From: CAYVUB01 sp964454675
Lineage (GTDB): Bacteria; Bacteroidota; Bacteroidia; Flavobacteriales; Flavobacteriaceae
Length of the DNA stretch: 64,000 bases
NCBI GenBank assembly: GCA_964454675.1
Contig: CAYVUB010000013.1
Coordinates: forward strand, 5,118 to 69,117
Direction of reading: 5' to 3'
The notes under the pieces were generated by a model. It saw only the letters and a list, made by a program, of their open reading frames with translations, was not told where the DNA came from and ran no database searches. Position numbers and translations under genes: made by a program. Below, piece after piece: positions 51,149 through 58,753 of the stretch (within the stretch, counting starts at the first letter, position 1; every line of letters starts with the position of its first letter).

Positions 51149-52879
51149 CTAAATCTTTACTACTTTCCTGTGTATCGTTCCAAAACTTCCTTTAAAGCTG
51201 ATAAGCAAAGTTCCTTTCCAACTTTCATTTAAATTCAAACTGATCTTTCCTTTGGAAATACTCATTGTATTCTCATAGAGTTTTTGTCCTAACAGGTTAT
51301 AAATTATAATAGAAACAGGTTCAGAAATATCTTTTATATTAAAATTGATTTCACTTGTAGCAGGATTTGGATAAGGGCCTATGATGTTTTTGTCTGCCCA
51401 ATCCTGAACTGAAAGCGTCGAAAGTGAAAATGTCCAGTATCCATCAGGGGCAACAATAGGTCTTGCCAGAGTTTTCCCTGAATTGGCTTCAGCCCAAATG
51501 TAATATTCTATTTTAGATGCTGTTGAAGGTACAGTAATATTTGCCAGCCAATTGTCTTCTGAAACATAAGCCATGGCACTTTCTTCAAAATCCTGAGCAC
51601 CAAATTCCCGCCAGTAAACTTTTGCCTGTGCAATTCCCGAAATGTGCTTTATCATCGCATTGACGGGAACATCAATACTGGTGATTGATTCTCTTATCTG
51701 TTCGTGCACAATCCATAATGGGTCGGCTACTCCTATGGTGTGAGTAATGCAATGAATAGCTCCACCTCCGCTAATCATACTCTCTACATTAATTCCTACT
51801 ATATTATAACCGGGCAGCAGTTCCTGATAGAGAGCCAAAGCGGCCTCATCAACTTCTGGTCTGTATGTAGGTACCAAAACAGTTTTATTTACAAAAACCG
51901 AATTAGCAAAAGTCCGGTAATAAGCTCCGGAGTCCGGATGCGCTCCGCTTGTGCTCGCAGGTGCGGGAATCCAGTGAATGTTATATTCATTTCCGAAAGG
52001 TGTCAGGAAATTGGAAGTCACATAGTCAATATTTACCTGTATTTGAGGACCATCGGCAACACCTTGCGGATACTGGCTTACCAGCATGGTTTCTTCATCA
52101 AGCAATTTCATGTGCATATCTATATGATGGATTCCATCATAAGGTAAGACATTCATTTTTATATAGTTGTCGATTCCCATATAATTTTGCATAATAGCAT
52201 CTACCTGTGCTTCGGTTTTTGGGGTTACACCAAATGAATTTCCCGCCTGATTTTCCATCAGCACAAGATTGGATGCAAAAGCATTTCCCAATCCGTCGGA
52301 CATAAAGTTTCCTCCTGTGTTTACCAAATCGTCTGTTCCCGAATCAGTTATGTAAATAGGAATATCCAGATAATTTGCGTGGGCAGCAGGCAAAACGTTA
52401 TCAAGCGGACGAGGTCTGTTGTAAATCCAATCTACCAAAGCACGTTCTCCCACATCTTCGGTATAAACCGTGTTTCCTGCATAATCCCTTATCCAATAAC
52501 TGTTCAGAGGAGTATTGATAAATTCGACATTGGTCATATCTACCCCGTTTGAAATCAAAGTATTTTGAACCGAAGTAACATTTGGAGTAGCAATCAGAAC
52601 TTTACATTCCTGAATGGCTGCCTGAACAATCTGCAATTGAATGTTACTTAATCCGGATGGACAGCCCAGTACCAGATATTCTACTTCTTCCCATTCTGCT
52701 GCTGTTCTTACAGGAAGTTCGGGCACCGAAGCAACGCCAAAGCTTCTGAACTGAAAATTTGTGATCAGGTTTTTTTCCTGTTGGGTAAGTCCTTTCGGGA
52801 GTAGTTCTTCTTGCGAATATCCTTTCAGGGAAACAATAATCAAGGCTATAAATAGAAATTTTTTGTATAGCTGTTTCAT
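51149..52879 (-). CDS. secreted agmatine deiminase/peptidylarginine deiminase-family protein with T9SS sorting domain
   Basis: This 576-residue protein has a signal peptide (ends GYSQ, about 23). A PAD_porph/agmatine deiminase domain covers about 45-395, with TPLNSYWIRDYAGNT, HHIDMHMKL (H251, H252, D254) and the nucleophile C377 in GGGAIHCITHTIG. A linker sandwich covers about 400-480. A type A T9SS C-terminal domain ends it (PYPNPATSEINFNI...KVVKI). It should hydrolyse agmatine or protein arginine outside the cell. Extracellular export is unusual for agmatine deiminase and recalls secreted peptidylarginine deiminase. Confidence 0.9.
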   Translation of the reverse strand: MKQLYKKFLFIALIIVSLKGYSQEELLPKGLTQQEKNLITNFQFRSFGVASVPELPVRTAAEWEEVEYLVLGCPSGLSNIQLQIVQAAIQECKVLIATPNVTSVQNTLISNGVDMTNVEFINTPLNSYWIRDYAGNTVYTEDVGERALVDWIYNRPRPLDNVLPAAHANYLDIPIYITDSGTDDLVNTGGNFMSDGLGNAFASNLVLMENQAGNSFGVTPKTEAQVDAIMQNYMGIDNYIKMNVLPYDGIHHIDMHMKLLDEETMLVSQYPQGVADGPQIQVNIDYVTSNFLTPFGNEYNIHWIPAPASTSGAHPDSGAYYRTFANSVFVNKTVLVPTYRPEVDEAALALYQELLPGYNIVGINVESMISGGGAIHCITHTIGVADPLWIVHEQIRESITSIDVPVNAMIKHISGIAQAKVYWREFGAQDFEESAMAYVSEDNWLANITVPSTASKIEYYIWAEANSGKTLARPIVAPDGYWTFSLSTLSVQDWADKNIIGPYPNPATSEINFNIKDISEPVSIIIYNLLGQKLYENTMSISKGKISLNLNESWKGTLLISFKGSFGTIHRKVVKI

Positions 52880-52939
52880 TTTTTAGAGTCTAAAGCATTT
52901 TTTGTAATATATACTGTCCTAACAAATTAACGATACATC

Positions 52940-54355
52940 CTAAACCTCCTTAGGTTTGGTCATATAATACACCGGAATCCCCAATAACATAATAAGCACG
53001 CCCCAACCGCAGGTTGCCGTTTTTGAATACAACAATGCGATACAAATGGCACTTGCCGTTACTATATAAAAAAACGGAAGTACCGGATATCCAAAAGCTC
53101 TGTACGGACGCTCGGCATCGGGCATTTTTTTACGAAGCCTGAAAATTCCGTAAATGGTAAGGATATAAAAGATAATCACAATAATCATCACAAAATCGAG
53201 CAATGCACCATATTTTCCCGTAAGACATAATGCCGATGCCCAAATACACTGCGCCCACAATGCCCATGCGGGAACACTTGCTGTATTAAGCCTGGCTGCT
53301 TTTTTAAAGAACAAGCCGTCTTTTGCCATTGTATAATACACTCTGGCACCAGCCATAATCAAACCGTTATTACAGGCAAAAGTGGAAATCATAATCATAA
53401 TGGCTATAATCAGGGTGCCGATATTCCCAAAAATATATTCGGATGCTACTACCGCAACTCTATCGGATTTTGCGGTGGCAATCTCATCAAACGGCACTAC
53501 GGCAACATACATGATGTTGGCAAGAATATAGATTATTGTTACGGTAAGCGTTCCCAAAAACAAGCTTAAACCCACATTGCGTTTCGGGTTTTTAATTTCG
53601 CCTGCAATAAAGGTCACGCCGTTCCACGCATCACTGGAAAACAACGAACCTACCATAGCTGCTGCAATACCTGTAATTAACGCCGTACCGCTTATAGGCA
53701 GCCAGGAACCATCTTCGGCAACAAAGGTTTTTGCCGTCCATGCATCCTGCCAGTTGGCATTCCATATATCGGCATTGGCAGCCAGTAACAAACCGCAGAT
53801 TACCAAGCCCAGCAACGATGCAATCTTTATAATGGTAAGCACCGTTTGCAAGGTTTTACTGTCTTTTACACCTCGACTGTTAAGGTATGTAAGTAAAATA
53901 ATGGTAACGATAGATACGATTTGAGCAGCATTCAACTGAAAAACACCTAATTCGAGTAAGATATTTTCATCGCTTACAGGTTCATATAAATAGGCGGCAA
54001 ACTTTGAAAACGCTACGCCCACGGCAGCGATAGTTCCCGTTTGAATGACCGAGAAAAAACTCCAGCCGTATAAAAATGCCGTGAGCTTGCCATAAGCTTC
54101 TTTAAGATACACATACTGTCCGCCGGCTTTCGGGAACATTCCGCTTAACTCGCCATAACTAACAGCGGCAATTGTGGTAATCAATCCGGAAAAGACCCAA
54201 ATAAGTATTAACCAGCCTGCCGAACCTACCTGCCGTGCAATATCTGAACTTACAATAAATATCCCGGAACCAATCATTGAGCCTATAACAAGCATAGTGC
54301 CGTCCAGCAATCCGAGTTCGCGTTTAAAATGTTCTTGTTCCTGAGTAGTATCCAT
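52940..54355 (-). CDS. APC family amino acid permease
   Basis: From MDTTQEQEHFKRELGLLDGTM (ATG at 54355, chosen because conserved sequence starts there) the protein has 471 residues and about 12 membrane segments. The APC signature GSMIGSGIFIVSSDIARQVG is near the N-terminus and GVKDSKTLQTVLTIIKI in the middle. The ligand is unreadable. An 18-residue tail of a second copy lies at 51089, so the gene was once duplicated. Confidence 0.9.
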   Translation of the reverse strand: MDTTQEQEHFKRELGLLDGTMLVIGSMIGSGIFIVSSDIARQVGSAGWLILIWVFSGLITTIAAVSYGELSGMFPKAGGQYVYLKEAYGKLTAFLYGWSFFSVIQTGTIAAVGVAFSKFAAYLYEPVSDENILLELGVFQLNAAQIVSIVTIILLTYLNSRGVKDSKTLQTVLTIIKIASLLGLVICGLLLAANADIWNANWQDAWTAKTFVAEDGSWLPISGTALITGIAAAMVGSLFSSDAWNGVTFIAGEIKNPKRNVGLSLFLGTLTVTIIYILANIMYVAVVPFDEIATAKSDRVAVVASEYIFGNIGTLIIAIMIMISTFACNNGLIMAGARVYYTMAKDGLFFKKAARLNTASVPAWALWAQCIWASALCLTGKYGALLDFVMIIVIIFYILTIYGIFRLRKKMPDAERPYRAFGYPVLPFFYIVTASAICIALLYSKTATCGWGVLIMLLGIPVYYMTKPKEV

Positions 54356-54440
54356 AGTTTGCATTTTGGTTTTGCTAAAGATATAAAAAAAGCTGTCGCA
54401 TTGGTATATCTGTAAAAATTCTGATTGGCCTGTAAAAAAC

Positions 54441-54478
54441 AAAAACACCCATCAGATATATGTTGATGAGTGTTTTTG
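54441..54478 (-). terminator. terminator downstream of the membrane pyrophosphatase gene
   Basis: On the minus strand AAACACTCATCA pairs with TGATGGGTGTTT around a short AT loop, followed by a T run. It lies 30 bases past the hppA stop and before the permease promoter region. Confidence 0.82.
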
Positions 54479-54506
54479 CTTTATATAACGTGCTTAAAAA
54501 CCGCTT

Positions 54507-56903
54507 TTAGTTTTTCTTTTTAATATCTTCGATTTTTGCTTTTACATCGGTCAAAGTTCCTTGAATAAGCACTTTTTCGTTTAGAATCACGCCGTTTACT
54601 TTTGACTCTTTTGTCACAACCGCTCTGGCGTTGTTTTCTTCAACAGACTCCATTTCTACATTTATCTCACTACGTACTTCATTGGCAATAAGCGTTGAGC
54701 TTTCGGTATGACCACCTAAAATAGGCGCGATTACCAATCCTATCAAACAGGTTAATTTAATAAGGATATTCATTGACGGACCAGACGTATCTTTAAAAGG
54801 ATCACCAACGGTATCACCTGTTACAGCCGCTTTATGGGCATCAGAACCTTTATAAGTCATTTCGCCATTGATCATCACACCGGCTTCAAATGATTTTTTG
54901 GCATTGTCCCAGGCACCACCGGCATTATTTTGAAACACCGCCCAAAGTACACCGGAAACCGTTACACCTGCCATATAACCACCTAGCATTTCGGCAATTA
55001 ATTTATTGTCATAACCTATTAACATTGGTAATACTGCAATAGCAATAGGGAAACCAATAGTTAAAATACCCGGCAACATCATTTCGCGTAACGCCGCTTT
55101 TGTTGAAATCTCCACACATTTGCCATATTCCGGTTTTCCGGTTCCTTCCATAATGCCCGGAATTTCCTTAAACTGACGACGTACTTCATACACCATATCC
55201 ATCGCTGCTTTTCCAACAGAGTTCATCGCTAACGCAGAGAACACTACCGGAATCATTCCGCCGACAAACAACATTGCTAAAACAGGTGCTTTAAAAATAT
55301 TGATTCCGTCGATGCCTGTAAAGGTTACATACGCTGCAAATAATGCCAATGACGTTAATGCTGCAGAAGCAATCGCAAATCCTTTTCCTGTTGCTGCAGT
55401 GGTGTTACCAACAGAATCTAAAATATCGGTACGTGTACGCACTTCTTTTGGCAATTCGCTCATTTCTGCAATGCCACCGGCATTATCAGAAATTGGTCCG
55501 AATGCGTCAATGGCCAATTGCATAGCCGTTGTAGCCATCATAGCCGAAGCAGCCAACGCCACACCATAAAATCCTGCCAGCGCATACGATGCCCAAATAG
55601 CTCCTGCAAACAATAACACGGTTGGGAATGTAGAAATCATTCCGGTTGCCAAACCTGCAATTACGTTGGTTCCTGCACCTGTAGCCGATTTTTGCACAAT
55701 GGCCAATACAGGTTTTGTACCTAATCCTGTATAATATTCCGTTACTGACGAAATCACGCCACCAACAACCAATCCAACGATGGTTGCATAGAACACACGC
55801 ATTGATGAAATCTGTAAATATCCTTCTCCTAATCCTATATCCGTTTTATCACCAAAAAAATGCATAGTCATTGTTTCTGGCAACATATATCTTACCAAGA
55901 AGAAACAAGAAATAAGCGTCAATATAATGGATACCCAGTTTCCAACATTCAACGCACCCTGAACTTGTTTTTCTTTAGCATTATTATCTTTAATTTTTAC
56001 CAGCATTGTTCCGATGATAGAAAATAAAATTCCAAAACCGGCAATCGCCATTGGTAATAAAATTGGTCCGATACCGCCAAAACCTTCGCTCAAAATATCG
56101 CCACCCATATCTTTAATCACATAGTTACCAAGAACCATCGCCGCTAAAACAGTTGCTACATACGAACCAAATAAATCAGCACCCATACCGGCAACATCAC
56201 CTACGTTGTCACCTACGTTATCCGCGATAGTAGCAGGATTGCGAGGGTCGTCTTCAGGAATACCGGCTTCAACTTTACCAACCAAATCCGCACCAACATC
56301 GGCAGCTTTGGTATAGATACCACCACCAACACGGGCAAAAAGAGCAATGGATTCAGCTCCCAGAGAGAATCCCGCCAAGGTTTCCAGAACAATGGTCATA
56401 TCATCGGTTGATGTCCATTCGCCATTCATAAATATTCTGAAGAAAATAATGAAAAACGCTGTAAGACCTAAAACTGCCAAACCTGCTACTCCAAGTCCCA
56501 TTACGGTACCACCGCCAAAAGATACTTTAAGTGCCTGCGGCAAACTTGTACGGGCAGCCTGCGTAGTTCTTACATTGGTTTTTGTAGCGATTTTCATCCC
56601 GATATTTCCTGCAAAAGCCGAAAAAACTGCACCAAAAATAAATGCTACAACAATAAGTATGTGAGTTGTAGGAACAATAAATGAAATACCTGCAAGTGCA
56701 ATACTGGCACCTATAACAAAAAAGGTTAATAAACGGTATTCTGCTTTAAGGAAGGCTAATGCACCTTCATAAATGTAATCTGAAATTTCTTTCATTTTAC
56801 CATCGCCTGCGTCTTGTTTTAAAACCCAAGCTCTTTTGGCCCACATAAACAGTAAACCGATAACTGCCATCACTATTGGCAAATAAATCATGAATGAATC
56901 CAT
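54507..56903 (-). CDS. hppA: membrane-bound ion-translocating pyrophosphatase
   Basis: This 798-residue protein has about 16 membrane segments. Substrate-site motifs are DVGADLVGKVEAGIPEDDPRNPATIADNVGDNVGDVAGMGADLF, DAFGPISDNAGGIAEMS, and the C-terminal DTVGDPFKDTSGPSMNILIKL. The GNTTAATGKG segment has Ala where K+-independent enzymes carry Lys, so it should be K+-dependent. A Na+- or dual-ion pump is more likely than a pure H+ pump, but this is inference. The last 70 residues form a charged tail not usual in the family. Confidence 0.96.
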   Translation of the reverse strand: MDSFMIYLPIVMAVIGLLFMWAKRAWVLKQDAGDGKMKEISDYIYEGALAFLKAEYRLLTFFVIGASIALAGISFIVPTTHILIVVAFIFGAVFSAFAGNIGMKIATKTNVRTTQAARTSLPQALKVSFGGGTVMGLGVAGLAVLGLTAFFIIFFRIFMNGEWTSTDDMTIVLETLAGFSLGAESIALFARVGGGIYTKAADVGADLVGKVEAGIPEDDPRNPATIADNVGDNVGDVAGMGADLFGSYVATVLAAMVLGNYVIKDMGGDILSEGFGGIGPILLPMAIAGFGILFSIIGTMLVKIKDNNAKEKQVQGALNVGNWVSIILTLISCFFLVRYMLPETMTMHFFGDKTDIGLGEGYLQISSMRVFYATIVGLVVGGVISSVTEYYTGLGTKPVLAIVQKSATGAGTNVIAGLATGMISTFPTVLLFAGAIWASYALAGFYGVALAASAMMATTAMQLAIDAFGPISDNAGGIAEMSELPKEVRTRTDILDSVGNTTAATGKGFAIASAALTSLALFAAYVTFTGIDGINIFKAPVLAMLFVGGMIPVVFSALAMNSVGKAAMDMVYEVRRQFKEIPGIMEGTGKPEYGKCVEISTKAALREMMLPGILTIGFPIAIAVLPMLIGYDNKLIAEMLGGYMAGVTVSGVLWAVFQNNAGGAWDNAKKSFEAGVMINGEMTYKGSDAHKAAVTGDTVGDPFKDTSGPSMNILIKLTCLIGLVIAPILGGHTESSTLIANEVRSEINVEMESVEENNARAVVTKESKVNGVILNEKVLIQGTLTDVKAKIEDIKKKN

Positions 56904-57079
56904 ATCTACTTATTTGATTTTTTAAATTGCTGGGCAAAAGTAGTAAAATTAGAATTAATTAAAAAACCTTTACAAACCTATTATGTAAGGGTTTTTAGTT
57001 TAAAGCGACTTTAAAATTTCCCTTTTGATTCACTATGTGCAAAATTGTTACAGAAAATTCAAATTTTCCACTAATTAAT

Positions 57080-57111
57080 TTGATATAGTTAGGAATCCTA
57101 ACTATATTTGT
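57080..57111 (+). promoter_or_regulatory. promoter with a near-perfect 25-bp palindromic operator
   Basis: TTTG (57080-57083) and TATATTTG (57104-57111) are 20 bases apart. The spacer is filled by the palindrome ATATAGTTAGGA-A-TCCTAACTATAT (57084-57108), with 12-bp perfect arms. This suits a homodimeric repressor such as the MarR-family protein encoded at 57782. It precedes the thioredoxin-like gene. Confidence 0.8.
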
Positions 57112-57150
57112 ATTGGCAATAGTGCCATAAACCAAATAATTTTTCAAACA

Positions 57151-57384
57151 ATGGCTAAATCAGTTTTTTATCACGCAGGTTGTCCTGTTTGCGTAAGTGC
57201 AGAACACGACATCGTTAACCTTATAGGTGCAGGAAATGTAGAAGTTGTCCATATTGGCAACGACCGTAACAGAATAAATGAAGCCGAAAACGCAGGCGTA
57301 AAATCTGTTCCTGCCTTGGTAACACCAAACGGAAATGTACTCCACATTAACTTTGGTGCATCTATGGCAGATGTAAAAGGTTAA
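57151..57384 (+). CDS. thioredoxin-fold CxxC protein
   Basis: This 77-residue protein has CPVC at residues 11-14, followed by a glutaredoxin/thioredoxin-like alternation (VEVVHIGND...GVKSVPALVTPNGNVLHINFG, with the cis-Pro in SVPAL). The protein lacks a signal peptide and acts in the cytoplasm. It is the first gene of a small redox-type regulon and has its own palindromic operator. Confidence 0.85.
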   Translation: MAKSVFYHAGCPVCVSAEHDIVNLIGAGNVEVVHIGNDRNRINEAENAGVKSVPALVTPNGNVLHINFGASMADVKG

Positions 57385-57388
57385 AAAA

Positions 57389-57420
57389 TTTGCCCCATTT
57401 AGTTAGGACAACTACCTTTG
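57389..57420 (+). promoter_or_regulatory. second promoter with a MarR-type operator, before the DUF2024 gene
   Basis: TTTG (57389-57392), 20 bases, then TACCTTTG (57413-57420), the same spacing as the promoter at 57080. The operator word TAGTTAGGACAACTA (57400-57414) shares TAGTTAGGA with the first operator and is an imperfect palindrome. Confidence 0.7.
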
Positions 57421-57461
57421 TGGGGCATTTGTATTTACAAACAATCTTAAATTTTAAAACT

Positions 57462-57725
57462 ATGAAAGTAGCTGTTTGGGACACTTATGTAACAAAAAAA
57501 GACGGCACTGTAATGCATTTTGACATTATAGCACCATCGGAAATTAAAGACGCATCCGTAATTTACAATTACGGCAGAGCGTATCTTAAAACCAAAGGTC
57601 AGGAAGGACAACCCTTAACTTCCGGCGAATGTCGGTTTTGCCATATAGAAACGGTTAAACCTCAATGGGAATATGACATAAAACAAAAAGGGTATTTTAT
57701 TTATGAAATGGAAAATTGTGAATAA
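57462..57725 (+). CDS. DUF2024 family protein
   Basis: From the ATG at 57462 (MKVAVWDTYVTKKDGTVMHFDI) the protein has 87 residues. The longer frame to 57390 reads through the promoter. The DUF2024 hallmarks are the N-terminal segment just named and the C-terminal SGECRFCHIETVKPQWE, where CxxCH could hold metal or be redox active. Function is unknown. It shares the operator type with the thioredoxin-like gene. Confidence 0.88.
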   Translation: MKVAVWDTYVTKKDGTVMHFDIIAPSEIKDASVIYNYGRAYLKTKGQEGQPLTSGECRFCHIETVKPQWEYDIKQKGYFIYEMENCE

Positions 57726-57781
57726 TAATTACCGTATCATTTCTTAAATTCAAAAAATAATTCCGCCAAATTAAAAACCGT

Positions 57782-58393
57782 ATGAATAACTCTGATTTTG
57801 ACCTGAACCACCAAAACCAAACTACCGAAAGCAAAATAACAGCTTCTTTGGAAAGAATTGCCCAGGCTTTCCGTGTGCTGCTGTGGCAGGAAAGCAAAGA
57901 GTTTTCATTAAGCCCTATCCAGATACAGGTATTGATTTTTCTATATTATCACAGCGATGAAAAACGCAAGATAAGTTACCTTGCAGATGAGTTTAATATG
58001 ACCAAAGCCACCATTAGCGATACGGTTAAAACTCTGGAAAGCAAGAATCTTATTACTAAAGAACACGAACCGCACGATACAAGAAGCTACATCATACACC
58101 TTACTCAAAAAGGAAAAGATATTGCACAAAGAACATCGTTGTTTACAAAAGAAATACGCACACCTATTGACAAACTGTATCAGGACGACAAAGAAACGCT
58201 GTTGCTGAGTTTGTTTGATATTATCAGGCATTTGAACAAATCGGGCGTGATTACCATTCAGCGAATGTGCATGACCTGCGCCTATTATCAACCATCAGAT
58301 AACGGACAAAATCATTTTTGTAAACTGCTCAATCAAAACCTGCACGCTACAGACCTGCGAATTGATTGTCCCGAACACGAAATAAAAGTATAA
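57782..58393 (+). CDS. MarR-family transcriptional regulator with C-terminal cysteine cluster
   Basis: This 203-residue regulator has a winged-helix core (about 30-140, SPIQIQVLIFLYYHSDEKRKISYLADEFNMTKATISDTVKTLESKNLITKEHEPHDTRSYIIHLT). Five cysteines follow near the C-terminus: MCMTCAYY, HFCKLL and RIDCPEHE (C161, C164, C180 and C197 region), plausible ligands for Fe-S or Zn. It likely represses the two upstream genes through TAGTTAGGA operators and is derepressed by oxidation or metal loss (inference). A C-terminal cluster is unusual for MarR. Confidence 0.88.
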   Translation: MNNSDFDLNHQNQTTESKITASLERIAQAFRVLLWQESKEFSLSPIQIQVLIFLYYHSDEKRKISYLADEFNMTKATISDTVKTLESKNLITKEHEPHDTRSYIIHLTQKGKDIAQRTSLFTKEIRTPIDKLYQDDKETLLLSLFDIIRHLNKSGVITIQRMCMTCAYYQPSDNGQNHFCKLLNQNLHATDLRIDCPEHEIKV

Positions 58394-58753
58394 TAATCTT
58401 ACCGTAAAAAACCGATACCTGTACTAAAACGGACAGAAATCCTAATGAAGTTAAACTGCATTGGTCAAACATTCGTTTAACTTTGTAAACTAAACCACTA
58501 TGGACTGAAAGTCTGCACTGTTGAATGTTTTTTTGCCACAGATTACACAAATTCCCACAGATTAATCCGTTTAATCAGTACAATCCGTGGCTTAAAATTT
58601 TTAGAAACTAAAGTTGATGCACTGAAAACGCATAGTTTTAAACTGTTTTTGAGACCAATAAAAATACATCTTCGCTCTTGTCTGTAGGCGGACAAGTAAC
58701 AGCCGCCAAAGGTAATTGAAACCGGCGTTTAGCAAGAGCATTAAACGAACCTC
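58394..58753. other. non-coding gap with a dispersed palindrome
   Basis: The 360-base gap has no credible gene. It contains the GCCACAGATT...AATCCGTGGC repeat at 58535-58591 and a CTTGTC / GACAAG inverted repeat near 58677-58696. Confidence 0.6.
58535..58591. repeat. palindromic repeat GCCACAGATTACAC...AATCCGTGGC
   Basis: Outer arms GCCACAGATT and AATCCGTGGC (one mismatch) surround CCCACAGATTAATCC. It resembles a dispersed intergenic repeat that I know from Bacteroidota genomes. Confidence 0.55.

Noticed and set aside
54356..54448. N-terminal extension of the APC permease to 54448
   Set aside because: It has no similarity to permease N-termini and reads through the terminator-proximal promoter region. 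MDTTQEQEHF precedes the conserved part directly.
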